From NCBI RefSeq assembly GCF_000468095.1, contig NZ_ASZC01000025.1, forward strand, positions 1-58,709: a stretch of 58,709 bases of DNA, given 5' to 3'. Each line of letters starts with the position of its first letter. The stretch's first letter is position 1. The notes under the pieces were generated by a model that did not search any database, was not told the origin of the DNA, and saw only the letters and a list, made by a program, of their open reading frames with translations. The position numbers were made by a program, and so were the translations under genes. The DNA is from Pantoea sp. AS-PWVM4 (GTDB lineage: Bacteria > Pseudomonadota > Gammaproteobacteria > Enterobacterales > Enterobacteriaceae). Positions 50,776 through 58,709 of the stretch are shown here, piece by piece.

Positions 50776-52077
50776 TTATCTTCCTAACCACGGCAGTGGG
50801 TTTACGGCCTGTCCCTGACGCCGGATTTCAAAATAGAGTGAGGGCGTACCGCGGCCGCCACTGGTACCTACCAGGGCAATAGGCTGTCCTGCCTTCACCT
50901 GGGCACCGACACTCACCAGCGCACTTTGATTGTAGCCGTAAAGGCTCATATCGCCTTTACCGTGTTCCAGCACCACAACCAGACCGTAGCCTTGCAGCCA
51001 GTCGGCCATTAATACGCGCCCATCGGCGATGGCTTTCACTTCGGTTCCTTCTGGCGCATCAATCACCAGACCTTTCCAGCGTAATTCACCCTGCATGGTT
51101 TCACCGAAACGGTGCTCCACACGTCCACGCACCGGCCAGACAGCCTGGCCGCCGGGACGGCCAAGCCCACCGGTACGCGCCATCAGCTCACGCTCGCTCT
51201 GCGTAGGTTGGTAGCTGGAACCTTTGGCTTTCGCCTGTGCCTGACGCTGACGGACTTTCTCCGCCTCGCGAGCCTCACGCTCGGCGCGTTCGCGTGCTTC
51301 ACGTTCCGCTTTGGCAATTTTGTCTTGCAGACGACTTTCGTTCTGGCGCATTTGCACCAGGTCAGCCTGGTCTTTTTGCAGCGAACTTTCCAGGGCCGTC
51401 AGGGTTTTCTTACGTGCCGCACTGGCGGATTCCAGTTTGCCCTGCTGCGTCTGCTGCTGTGCGAGGAGATTTTTTTGCTGCTGCTGTTTGTCCTGCAATG
51501 CCTGACGCTGTTCCGCCAACTGTTGCTGCGTCTGCTTCAGGTCATCAATATTCTTTTGGCGTGCCGCATTAAGGTAGCCGAAATACGCGAGGATACGTTC
51601 ACTGCGTTGTGCTTCTTCACCGCCCAGCAATAACTGTAGGCCGTTGTGTTGTCCCTGGCGGAAGGCGGCATCAAGTTGTTGTGCCAGCAATTTTTCCTGC
51701 TGCGCTTGCTGTTTTTCCAGCCGGGCGATGGAGGTGTTGAGTTGGGTAATGTCGTTGTCGAGCGCGCTCAGGCTGTTGCGGGTTTCGCGTAACTGGCGAC
51801 TGGCCTGCGCAATCACTTTTTCCTGGCTTTCCAGCTGATTCAGCAGTTTGCTGCGCTGCTGTTTTTGTGCCTGAACACTTTTCTCTTTTTCGGCGATATT
51901 CTGCTGAATGGATTTCAACTGGGATTTGCTGTCATCGTCACTGTGCGCAAGGGACGGCAATAACAGAGCGCCCGCACAGAGCAGGCTGAGGGAGAGTGCG
52001 GACCAGCGTGATGACAACGGATGCGCTGGGCCGTTGTGACAGGTCCTTGTTGGTAAAACAATCGCTTTTCCCTTCAT
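50776..52077 (-). CDS. envC: Murein hydrolase activator EnvC
   Basis: EnvC is the periplasmic activator of the amidases AmiA and AmiB at the division septum and is recruited by FtsEX. The 433-aa protein has a signal sequence, long coiled coil (about residues 50-290, Gln/Glu/Arg-rich) and a C-terminal LytM/M23-like domain (WPVRGRVEHRFGE, GEVKAIADG-like TEVKAIADGRVLMADWLQGYG, LYFEIRRQGQAVNPLPWLGR) that lacks the full zinc ligand set, as in E. coli. No gpmM lies upstream. The start has no obvious ribosome-binding site. Confidence 0.94.
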   Translation of the reverse strand: MKGKAIVLPTRTCHNGPAHPLSSRWSALSLSLLCAGALLLPSLAHSDDDSKSQLKSIQQNIAEKEKSVQAQKQQRSKLLNQLESQEKVIAQASRQLRETRNSLSALDNDITQLNTSIARLEKQQAQQEKLLAQQLDAAFRQGQHNGLQLLLGGEEAQRSERILAYFGYLNAARQKNIDDLKQTQQQLAEQRQALQDKQQQQKNLLAQQQTQQGKLESASAARKKTLTALESSLQKDQADLVQMRQNESRLQDKIAKAEREARERAEREAREAEKVRQRQAQAKAKGSSYQPTQSERELMARTGGLGRPGGQAVWPVRGRVEHRFGETMQGELRWKGLVIDAPEGTEVKAIADGRVLMADWLQGYGLVVVLEHGKGDMSLYGYNQSALVSVGAQVKAGQPIALVGTSGGRGTPSLYFEIRRQGQAVNPLPWLGR

Positions 52078-52326
52078 AGTCGCTAATTATTCCACGATGA
52101 ACAGCCGCTTACCAGTTTACCGGGCCGGGTTTTGCTTTTCCAAACATGTCGGCCATCAGCTTACAAGCATAAACTTTGTCTCAATTTTGCGATTAGAACA
52201 CTTTTTTTGGAAAATGACGCACAAATCGTAACTCTGACCCCTTAGCGACTGTACATGCGAGGTGGCGCAGGTATACTCAGAACCCTTGTTTTAGCTTATT
52301 AGCCCGGTCTGGAGTCGTTACCCCTC

Positions 52327-52758
52327 ATGCAAGAAATTATGCAGTTTGCAAGCAATCACCCCATCCTCAGTCTGGCATGGGTTGTGTTACTCGTTCTGGT
52401 GATTGTAACCACCGTTAAAGGTATGTTCTCTAAAGTAAAAACTATCAGCCGTGGCGAAGCGACGCGTCTGATTAACAAAGAGGACGCGGTGGTGGTAGAT
52501 GTTCGTTCGCGCGACGACTACCGCAAAGGACACATTTCTGGGGCGCTGAATGTAGCGGCGGCAGACATCAAAAAAGGCAGCTTTGGCGAGCTGGAAAAGC
52601 ATAAGTCTCAGCCCATAATTGTGGTATGTGCCACGGGCCAGAGCGCTGGCGAACCGGCAGCACAGCTGAGCGCAGCTGGCTTCACGCAGGTATCTGTCCT
52701 TAAAGACGGCGTGAGCGGCTGGAGCGGTGAAAACCTGCCGCTGGTTCGCGGTAAATAA
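52327..52758 (+). CDS. yibN: Rhodanese-like membrane protein YibN
   Basis: The 143-aa protein has one N-terminal membrane segment (ILSLAWVVLLVLVIVTTVKG) and a rhodanese domain with DVRSRDDYRKGHISGALNV. The active-site loop reads VCATGQSAG, with cysteine present two residues before the usual loop start, so transferase activity is plausible. It begins the yibN-grxC-secB-gpsA run. Confidence 0.93.
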   Translation: MQEIMQFASNHPILSLAWVVLLVLVIVTTVKGMFSKVKTISRGEATRLINKEDAVVVDVRSRDDYRKGHISGALNVAAADIKKGSFGELEKHKSQPIIVVCATGQSAGEPAAQLSAAGFTQVSVLKDGVSGWSGENLPLVRGK

Positions 52759-52775
52759 TTCGCAGAGGTAACTGC

Positions 52776-53030
52776 ATGGCTAATGTTGAGATTTACACCA
52801 AAGCGACCTGCCCCTATTGCCACCGGGCAAAGGCGTTGCTGAATCAGAAAGGTGTGACGTTTCAGGAGCTTCCTATCGATGGGGATGCGGTGAAACGTGA
52901 AGAGATGATTCAACGCAGCGGCAGAACGACGGTGCCACAGATCTTTATTGATGCGCAGCACATTGGTGGCTGCGATGATCTCTTTGCGCTGGATGGGCGC
53001 CAGGGACTTGATCCCTTATTACAGGCATAA
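52776..53030 (+). CDS. grxC: Glutaredoxin 3
   Basis: The 84-aa thiol oxidoreductase contains the active-site CPYC (TKATCPYCHRAKAL), the cis-proline TVPQIF and the glutathione-binding GGCDD. It reduces disulphides with glutathione. It lies 17 bp after yibN. Confidence 0.97.
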   Translation: MANVEIYTKATCPYCHRAKALLNQKGVTFQELPIDGDAVKREEMIQRSGRTTVPQIFIDAQHIGGCDDLFALDGRQGLDPLLQA

Positions 53031-53069
53031 CTTACGGCCACACAATTCTAACTCACAGGATTTTGTAAC

Positions 53070-53537
53070 ATGTCAGAACATAGCACCAACGAAATGCAGT
53101 TCCAGATTCAACGTGTTTACACTAAAGACGTCTCTTTCGAAGCGCCAAACGCGCCTCAGGTGTTCCAGAAAGAGTGGGAACCGGAAGTGAAGCTGGATCT
53201 GGACACCGCGTCCTCTCAGCTGGCTGATGAAGTCTATGAAGTGGTGCTGCGTGTGACCGTGACCGCCAGCGTCGGCGAAGAAACTGCATTCCTGTGCGAA
53301 GTTCAGCAGGCGGGTATCTTCACCATCAGCGGTATCGAGGGCACTCAGATGGCGCATTGCCTTGGTGCATACTGCCCGAACATTCTGTTCCCGTATGCGC
53401 GTGAATGCATCACCAGCCTGGTTTCTCGCGGTACTTTCCCGCAACTCAACCTGGCGCCAGTCAACTTTGATGCGCTGTTCATGAATTATCTGCAACAGCA
53501 GCAGAGTGAAGGCGACGCACCACATCAGGATGCCTGA
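53070..53537 (+). CDS. secB: Protein-export chaperone SecB
   Basis: SecB is a tetrameric chaperone that keeps preproteins unfolded and hands them to SecA. The 155-aa protein is full length with FQIQRVYTKDVSFEAPNAP, the central VTVTASVGEETAFLCEVQQAG and the C-terminal SecA-contact tail. Its stop codon overlaps the gpsA ATG. Confidence 0.98.
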   Translation: MSEHSTNEMQFQIQRVYTKDVSFEAPNAPQVFQKEWEPEVKLDLDTASSQLADEVYEVVLRVTVTASVGEETAFLCEVQQAGIFTISGIEGTQMAHCLGAYCPNILFPYARECITSLVSRGTFPQLNLAPVNFDALFMNYLQQQQSEGDAPHQDA

Positions 53538-54556
53538 TGACTACACGCAACGCTTCAATTAGCGTCCTCGGTGCCGGCTCGTACGGCACCGCACTCGCCA
53601 TCACGCTGGCGCGCAATGGCCACCCGGTTTTGCTCTGGGGCCATAACCCTTCAAGTGTCGCGCAACTTCAGTCCGACCGTTGCAACACCGCTTTTCTGCC
53701 CGATGTACCTTTCCCCGACAATCTCGTTCCTGAAGCGGACTTAGCCCAAGTGGTTAACGCCAGCCGCGATCTGCTGGTGGTAGTGCCGAGCCATGTCTTC
53801 GGTGACGTGCTGATGCAACTCAAGCCACATTTACACGCAGACTCACGTATTGTCTGGGCGACGAAGGGGCTGGAGAAAGAAACCGGGCGTCTGTTGCAAG
53901 ATGTGGCGCGTGAAATCCTGGGGGATGATATCCCGTTGGCGGTGATCTCTGGACCGACCTTCGCCAAAGAACTGGCGGCAGGTTTACCCACAGCCATCGC
54001 ACTGGCCGCGACGGATGCGCAGTTTGCTGACGATTTACAGCAAAAGTTGCACTGCGGGAAAAGCTTCCGGGTGTACAACAACCCCGATTTTATCGGTGTG
54101 CAACTGGGCGGTGCGGTCAAAAACGTCATTGCTATCGGCGCAGGCATCTCTGATGGTATCGGCTTTGGCGCGAATGCCCGCACGGCGTTGATTACCCGTG
54201 GCCTGGCGGAGATGAGCCGACTTGGCGCTGCTCTCGGGGCCGATCCGACCACATTTATGGGGATGGCGGGGCTTGGCGACCTGGTATTGACTTGTACCGA
54301 TAATCAGTCACGCAACCGTCGTTTCGGCATGATGCTGGGACAGGGCGAGAACGTGGATGAGGCGCAACGCATTATCGGACAAGTTGTAGAAGGTTACAGA
54401 AATACCAAAGAAGTCAGAGCATTAGCTGCGCGTGTTGGTGTGGAGATGCCAATAACCGAGCAGATTTATCAGGTATTATATTGCGAAAAATCAGCGCGAG
54501 AGGCAGCATTGAGTTTACTTGGCCGTGCACGGAAGGACGAAAACAGCCAAAGCTGA
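53537..54556 (+). CDS. gpsA: Glycerol-3-phosphate dehydrogenase (NAD(P)+)
   Basis: GpsA reduces dihydroxyacetone phosphate to sn-glycerol-3-phosphate for phospholipid synthesis. The 339-aa enzyme shows VLGAGSYGTALAITLARNG, the catalytic lysine region GGAVKNVIAIGAGI and the substrate-binding GLGDLVLTC. It starts as the secB stop ends (TGATGA). A hairpin separates it from cysE. Confidence 0.97.
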   Translation: MTTRNASISVLGAGSYGTALAITLARNGHPVLLWGHNPSSVAQLQSDRCNTAFLPDVPFPDNLVPEADLAQVVNASRDLLVVVPSHVFGDVLMQLKPHLHADSRIVWATKGLEKETGRLLQDVAREILGDDIPLAVISGPTFAKELAAGLPTAIALAATDAQFADDLQQKLHCGKSFRVYNNPDFIGVQLGGAVKNVIAIGAGISDGIGFGANARTALITRGLAEMSRLGAALGADPTTFMGMAGLGDLVLTCTDNQSRNRRFGMMLGQGENVDEAQRIIGQVVEGYRNTKEVRALAARVGVEMPITEQIYQVLYCEKSAREAALSLLGRARKDENSQS

Positions 54557-54583
54557 AGCAGCATGCCCAGCCTTATCACCTGG

Positions 54584-54608
54584 AGCGCCCCATCAGGCGC
54601 TTTTTTTA
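54584..54608 (+). terminator. Terminator between gpsA and cysE
   Basis: AGCGCC (54584-54589) and GGCGCT (54596-54601) with a T-run make a short intrinsic terminator 27 bp after gpsA and 17 bp before cysE. It would lower cysE transcription relative to gpsA unless read through. Confidence 0.78.
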
Positions 54609-54624
54609 TCGGGAGTACACAGCA

Positions 54625-55443
54625 ATGTCGTCTGAAGAGTTAGAACTGGTCTGGAACAACATCAAAGCGGAAGCCAGAGCGCTGGCTGATTGTGAACCCA
54701 TGCTGGCCAGTTTTTTCCATGCGACGTTGCTCAAGCACGAAAACCTCGGTAGCGCGCTCAGCTACATGCTGGCGAACAAACTGGCTAACCCGATTATGCC
54801 TGCTATCGCGATTCGCGAAGTGGTGGAGGAAGCCTATCGCGAAGACCCGTCGATGATCGTGTCGGCTGCATACGACATCCAGGCGGTGCGCCAGCGTGAC
54901 CCGGCGGTCGACAAATATTCCACACCGCTGCTGTACCTGAAAGGCTTCCACGCCCTTCAGGCTTATCGCATTGGCCATTGGTTGTGGAAGGAAGGTCGAC
55001 GTGCGCTGGCCGTCTATCTGCAAAATGAAATCTCGGTTTCTTTTGCTGTCGATATTCACCCGGCAGCGCGCATTGGTCATGGCATCATGCTCGACCACGC
55101 CACTGGCATCGTTATCGGTGAAACCGCAGTGGTGGAGAACGATGTCTCTATCCTGCAAAACGTCACGCTGGGTGGTACCGGCAAAACCAGCGGCGATCGC
55201 CATCCGAAGATTCGTGAAGGGGTGATGATTGGTGCGGGTTCTAAAATTCTTGGCAATATTGAAGTGGGACGCGGGGCCAAAATTGGTGCCGGTTCTGTGG
55301 TGCTCCAGTCGGTGCCGCCGCATACCACCGCAGCAGGCGTTCCGGCACGTATTGTCGGTAAGCCTGCCAGCGATAAACCTTCGATGGATATGGACCAACA
55401 CTTCAATGGCTCGCCGGGTTTTGAATACGGCGACGGCATCTAG
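54625..55443 (+). CDS. cysE: Serine acetyltransferase
   Basis: CysE makes O-acetylserine from serine and acetyl-CoA, the first committed step of cysteine synthesis, and is feedback-inhibited by cysteine. The 272-aa protein has the N-terminal helical region and a left-handed beta-helix of hexapeptide repeats (IGHGIMLDHATGIVIGETAV, LGGTGKTSGDRHPKIREGV). The C-terminal GDGI ends in isoleucine as needed to dock into CysK. Start at ATG 54625 matches E. coli. It overlaps trmL tail-to-tail by CTAG. Confidence 0.97.
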   Translation: MSSEELELVWNNIKAEARALADCEPMLASFFHATLLKHENLGSALSYMLANKLANPIMPAIAIREVVEEAYREDPSMIVSAAYDIQAVRQRDPAVDKYSTPLLYLKGFHALQAYRIGHWLWKEGRRALAVYLQNEISVSFAVDIHPAARIGHGIMLDHATGIVIGETAVVENDVSILQNVTLGGTGKTSGDRHPKIREGVMIGAGSKILGNIEVGRGAKIGAGSVVLQSVPPHTTAAGVPARIVGKPASDKPSMDMDQHFNGSPGFEYGDGI

Positions 55444-55913
55444 CTCTTGATCAGTGCGCCAGCATAATCCAGCTGGCGCCACGCTTCGTATACCACCACT
55501 GACACCGCGTTCGACAGATTCATGCTGCGACTTTCCGGCATCATCGGGATGCGAATCTTTTGCTCCGGTGGCAGCGCGTTAAGAATGTCGGCGGGTAAGC
55601 CACGGCTTTCCGGTCCAAACACCAGATAATCCCCCGCCTGATAGCGTACGGCGCTGTGCGCCGGGGTGCCTTTGGTCGTGAGCGCAAATAACCGCTGTGG
55701 AGCTTCAGCCGCAACGAATGCTGCGTAATCGGTATGATGTTTGATGGCGGTGAATTCGTGGTAATCCAGCCCGGCACGACGCAGACGCTTATCATCCCAG
55801 CCAAAACCCAGTGGGTGAATCAGGTGCAGTTGAAAGCCTGTATTGGCGCAGAGACGGATGATATTGCCGGTGTTAGGCGGGATTTCAGGTTCAAATAAAA
55901 CGATGTTTAGCAT
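55440..55913 (-). CDS. trmL: tRNA (cytidine/uridine-34-2'-O)-methyltransferase TrmL
   Basis: TrmL is a SPOUT methyltransferase that modifies the wobble base of tRNA-Leu isoacceptors. The 157-aa protein has MLNIVLFEPEIPPNTGNIIRL, the motif LVFGPESRGLP and PMMPESRSMNLSNAVSVVVYEA. It is monocistronic and convergent with cysE. Confidence 0.97.
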   Translation of the reverse strand: MLNIVLFEPEIPPNTGNIIRLCANTGFQLHLIHPLGFGWDDKRLRRAGLDYHEFTAIKHHTDYAAFVAAEAPQRLFALTTKGTPAHSAVRYQAGDYLVFGPESRGLPADILNALPPEQKIRIPMMPESRSMNLSNAVSVVVYEAWRQLDYAGALIKS

Positions 55914-55948
55914 AAGGCCCCCGGGAACGAGGGCCGAAGCATAACAAA

Positions 55949-57325
55949 TTATTGCCGGGCGGAGTACAACGGTAACCAGAGCGTCAGACGCAGACCACCG
56001 AGTGGGCTGTCATCGGCTTTCACCCAACCACGATGTTGTTGCACCGCGGTTTCGACGATTGCCAGACCGAGGCCGGTGCCACCAGATTCACGATCGCGTG
56101 CCTCATCAGTGCGGTAGAACGGGCGGAAAATTTGCTCACGATCTTCCGGGCTGACGCCTGGGCCATCATCATCTACATGGACGGTAATGCCCTCGATATC
56201 CACCGAGAAACTGACGCTGATGTGGGTGTGCGAATAACGCAGCGCATTGCGTACAATGTTTTCCAACGCACTTTCCAGCGCATGGGGGTTGCCATACAGA
56301 GGCCAGGGTCCCGGCGGATAGGGCACATCCATACGTTTACCCATCTGCTCCGCTTCGAATTTGGCATCTTCCAGCACATCATTCCATAGCTGATTGGCTT
56401 TCATCGCTTCGCTGACTAACGCGTTTTTATGCTGGGTGCGCGACAGCACCAGCAGGTCGTTAATCATCCCATCCAGACGCTGGGCTTCGGTTTCAATACG
56501 CTCCAGTTCTTTGCCTTCTCCGTGACGTCGGCGCAGAAGCGCGGTGGCTAATTGCAAACGCGTGAGCGGCGTACGTAACTCATGGCTGATGTCCGACAGC
56601 AGGCGTTGTTGGGCCGTCATCATGCGCTCAAGTGCGCTCACCATCTGGTTGAAGCTTGAACCTGCGGCAAGAAACTCCTGTGGTCCCGATTCCAGTTCCG
56701 GGTGTTGCCGCAAGTTTCCGCTCGCCACTTCATCCGCGGCATGCTTAAGCTTGCGCGCCGGGCGCGCCAGACTCCATGCCAGCCACAACAGTAGCGGGGA
56801 GCTGATCAGCATAGTGACGATGAGCAGCAGCAACGGACGATCAAACAACAGATTGACGAAATCGAGTTGTGAACTGGTGGCGGGACGGATGAGATACAGC
56901 TGGTAGTTATCTTCGCCATCACGCACGGCAAAGGGACCGACCATCTCAACCCGTCCATACTTTTTCTTCTGCGGATGATCTGCATTGTCGGACTGACCAA
57001 TAAAGTTGCGGATAACCTGCATTTCGTTGTGCTGGGCACCAATTACGCGCCCTTCACTGGTCACCAGCAGCAGCCGTTGGCCTGGCGGTGCCCATTTCTC
57101 AATTGCGCGGAATAACCGACGCCACCACATCAAATCATTCGGTGGGTCCTGCGACAGTTCTGCTTCAACATGCTGTTCAATCATGATGCCTTGCCGCTGC
57201 TCACTTTCCAGCAGCGAGGTCATCTGACGCGAGTCGAGTTTAGGTACCATTAATACCAGCATCAACACCAGCGCCAGGGTAAGCCAGAAGATGGCGAAGA
57301 TGCGGGTGGTCAAACTTCCAATCAT
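55949..57325 (-). CDS. cpxA: Envelope-stress sensor histidine kinase CpxA
   Basis: CpxA senses misfolded periplasmic and inner-membrane proteins and phosphorylates CpxR. The 458-aa kinase has an N-terminal membrane segment, periplasmic domain (residues about 30-163), second membrane segment, HAMP, the phospho-His248 in SDISHELRTPLTRL and ATP-binding N, G1 and G2 boxes (NIVRNALRYS, DDGPGV, GTGLGLAIV). It overlaps cpxR by ATGA. Confidence 0.97.
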   Translation of the reverse strand: MIGSLTTRIFAIFWLTLALVLMLVLMVPKLDSRQMTSLLESEQRQGIMIEQHVEAELSQDPPNDLMWWRRLFRAIEKWAPPGQRLLLVTSEGRVIGAQHNEMQVIRNFIGQSDNADHPQKKKYGRVEMVGPFAVRDGEDNYQLYLIRPATSSQLDFVNLLFDRPLLLLIVTMLISSPLLLWLAWSLARPARKLKHAADEVASGNLRQHPELESGPQEFLAAGSSFNQMVSALERMMTAQQRLLSDISHELRTPLTRLQLATALLRRRHGEGKELERIETEAQRLDGMINDLLVLSRTQHKNALVSEAMKANQLWNDVLEDAKFEAEQMGKRMDVPYPPGPWPLYGNPHALESALENIVRNALRYSHTHISVSFSVDIEGITVHVDDDGPGVSPEDREQIFRPFYRTDEARDRESGGTGLGLAIVETAVQQHRGWVKADDSPLGGLRLTLWLPLYSARQ

Positions 57326-58020
57326 GATGCCGAAACCATCAGGTAGCCACGTCCGCGCAGGGTTTTAAACCACGGATGACCATCACGACGTTCCGGTAAT
57401 TTACGACGTAGGTTAGAAATATGCATATCGATGGCACGATCAAACGGTGTCAGGCGCTTACCCAGCACTTCCTGGCTGAGATGTTCGCGTGAAACCACCT
57501 GGCCAAGATGCTGTGCCAGCAGATAAAGCAGGGTGAACTCAGTACCGGTGAGATCCAGCGTTTCATTATCGAAACTGGCCTCCTGGCGACCCGGATTCAG
57601 GCGCAAGCAATCCACTTCCAGCGTTGGCGAGCTGTTGTCATGCTGCTGTTGCTGCTCACTCCAGTTGGAACGACGCAGAATGGCACGGATACGCGCGACT
57701 AATTCACGATCGTTAAAAGGTTTTGGCAGATAGTCATCCGCGCCCAATTCAAGGCCAAGGACGCGATCCAGTTCACTCCCGCGGGCGGTCAACATAATCA
57801 CCGGAGTCTGGTGTTGCTGACGTAGTTCTTTCAGCGTATCGATGCCGTTCTTTTTCGGCATCATGACATCAAGCAGCAACAGGTCTACGGTGTTATCAAG
57901 AAGGTTGAGTGCCTGCTCGCCATCGCTGGCAACCATTACCTCAAAACCTTCCATCTCAAGCAGTTCTTTAAGCAGCGAAGTCAATTCGCGGTCATCATCA
58001 ACCAACAGGATCTTATTCAT
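57322..58020 (-). CDS. cpxR: Envelope-stress response regulator CpxR
   Basis: CpxR (232 aa) is an OmpR-family regulator with receiver residues Asp8/Asp9 and the phospho-acceptor Asp51 (LLLDVMMP) and a C-terminal winged-helix domain. It controls protein-folding and envelope genes, including cpxP transcribed away from it. A CpxR box lies in the shared 149-bp gap, so autoregulation and cpxP activation are expected. Confidence 0.98.
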   Translation of the reverse strand: MNKILLVDDDRELTSLLKELLEMEGFEVMVASDGEQALNLLDNTVDLLLLDVMMPKKNGIDTLKELRQQHQTPVIMLTARGSELDRVLGLELGADDYLPKPFNDRELVARIRAILRRSNWSEQQQQHDNSSPTLEVDCLRLNPGRQEASFDNETLDLTGTEFTLLYLLAQHLGQVVSREHLSQEVLGKRLTPFDRAIDMHISNLRRKLPERRDGHPWFKTLRGRGYLMVSAS

Positions 58021-58075
58021 TTTTTATTGCCCTCCGCAGGCAAAATACCGTGTTCCTATGTCGCCAATCCAACGC

Positions 58076-58090
58076 TTTACGTAGTTTTAC
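58076..58090 (-). promoter_or_regulatory. CpxR box between cpxR and cpxP
   Basis: On the minus strand the bases read GTAAA-ACTAC-GTAAA, a perfect match to the CpxR consensus GTAAA-N5-GTAAA. It lies 80 bp before the cpxP start and 56 bp before cpxR. Confidence 0.88.
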
Positions 58091-58169
58091 ACCCCCTGAC
58101 GGATGTTTGCAGCTATCGCCGTACACTAGCCCTCGTTGAATCGCAAAACGGAACGAACTGGGGGTAACG

Positions 58170-58679
58170 ATGCGCAACTTAACCGCCGTCGTCATTGCCT
58201 CAGCGATGGTTCTCAGTTACGTCAGCGCAGGAGCTGCGGAGACGACGATTGACGAGATGCATCAAAATGGCGGATTGACGACAGGCAGTATGACGCAAAA
58301 TCCGCAAAGCCACATGTTTGATGGCATTGAATTGACTGAACAGCAACGGCAACAAATGCGAGACCTGATGCAACAAGCGCGACTGGAGCGTCCCGCTGTC
58401 AGCTTTCAGGATATAGAAACCATGCATGACCTTGTCATTGCAGACAAATTTAACGAATCGGCCATCCGCTTGCAGGCAGAAAAAATTGCCCAAGCCCAGG
58501 TAGAGCAAAACATTGTGATGGCTCGGGTTCGTAACCAGATGTACCACCTGCTAACGCCTGCCCAGCAAGCGACAGTGCAGAAGAATTATGAGCGGCGTCT
58601 TAATGAAATGCGCCGGCTCGCAGAATTGCAGCCATCATCACCGCTGCAAGCAGTGAGTAGTACCAGCAGTAACCAGTAA
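58170..58679 (+). CDS. cpxP: Periplasmic Cpx inhibitor/adaptor CpxP
   Basis: CpxP dampens CpxA signalling and escorts misfolded proteins to DegP. The 169-aa protein has a signal peptide (MRNLTAVVIASAMVLSYVSAGA), and two LTxxQ-type motifs, LTEQQRQQMRDLM near residue 55 and LTPAQQATVQ near residue 128, that mark the CpxP/Spy fold. Compared with E. coli, the C-terminus is Ser/Gln-rich and diverged. Confidence 0.94.
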   Translation: MRNLTAVVIASAMVLSYVSAGAAETTIDEMHQNGGLTTGSMTQNPQSHMFDGIELTEQQRQQMRDLMQQARLERPAVSFQDIETMHDLVIADKFNESAIRLQAEKIAQAQVEQNIVMARVRNQMYHLLTPAQQATVQKNYERRLNEMRRLAELQPSSPLQAVSSTSSNQ

Positions 58680-58692
58680 CATAGTATCCCTG

Positions 58693-58709
58693 TTTTCCTT
58701 GCCATAGAC
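58693..58709 (+). ncRNA. cpxQ: 5' end of the cpxP 3'-UTR small RNA CpxQ (cut by window edge)
   Basis: The last 17 bases (TTTTCCTTGCCATAGAC) match, from memory, the 5' seed end of the Hfq-dependent sRNA CpxQ, which RNase E releases from cpxP mRNA and which represses inner-membrane protein mRNAs. Position 13 bp after the cpxP stop agrees. The terminator part lies outside the window. Confidence 0.6.

Overview
The window is a stretch of enterobacterial chromosome. Gene order, gene lengths and protein sequences follow the E. coli recG-to-cpxP segment closely, but LPS-core genes of the Klebsiella/Serratia type (waaE beside waaA) and several insertions point to another Enterobacterales genus. Erwiniaceae (Pantoea-like) is my best guess and is an inference. 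No tRNA, rRNA or CRISPR array is visible.

Layout. Positions 1-132 hold the tail of an IS110-family transposase abutting recG. Next is the minus-strand operon gmk-rpoZ-spoT-trmH-recG (148-6004), then ligB and yicG (6244-8545). An accessory stretch (about 8.6-14.9 kb) has a truncated WzxC-like flippase, an unknown small protein, an SRPBCC protein, a D-threonine aldolase/D-serine dehydratase-like enzyme, an orphan NodT-type outer-membrane factor and lpxP. A P4-like phage satellite (14938-26084) follows, inserted in the 3' end of yicC. Beyond it are yicC, a DUF3574 lipoprotein, a NupC-type nucleoside transporter, rph-pyrE, slmA, dut-coaBC, radC, rpmB-rpmG-mutM and coaD. The LPS inner/outer core cluster waaE, waaA, a family-4 glycosyltransferase, waaQ, waaH, waaL, GT8, GT9, waaC, waaF, hldD fills 35609-47369. 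The right end holds kbl-tdh, yibQ-envC, yibN-grxC-secB-gpsA-cysE, trmL, cpxRA, cpxP and the first bases of what appears to be the sRNA CpxQ.

The satellite is the most interesting part. It is bounded by a 21-bp direct repeat that is the last 21 bases of the yicC coding sequence, with one synonymous difference, so insertion regenerates the gene end. It carries a tyrosine integrase, AlpA/Vis-like and ribbon-helix-helix regulators, a P4 alpha-type primase-helicase, an origin-like array of about twelve GGTGTAACA iterons, and a late operon sid-psu-delta. Two TGT-N12-ACA dyads 38 bp apart lie in front of sid, as expected for a Delta/Ogr-activated late promoter. It has no capsid or tail genes, so it would depend on a P2-like helper.

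Between the late-operon terminator and the left att site is an A+T-rich two-gene cassette (15085-16751). It encodes a protein with a PD-(D/E)XK-type nuclease signature and, overlapping it by ATGA, a phosphoribosyltransferase-fold protein whose PRPP-binding motif looks degenerate. Satellites of this kind commonly carry anti-phage cassettes, and I could not match this pair to a named system. It is the best candidate here for an undescribed defence module. An unknown 236-aa gene translationally coupled to the integrase is a second candidate.
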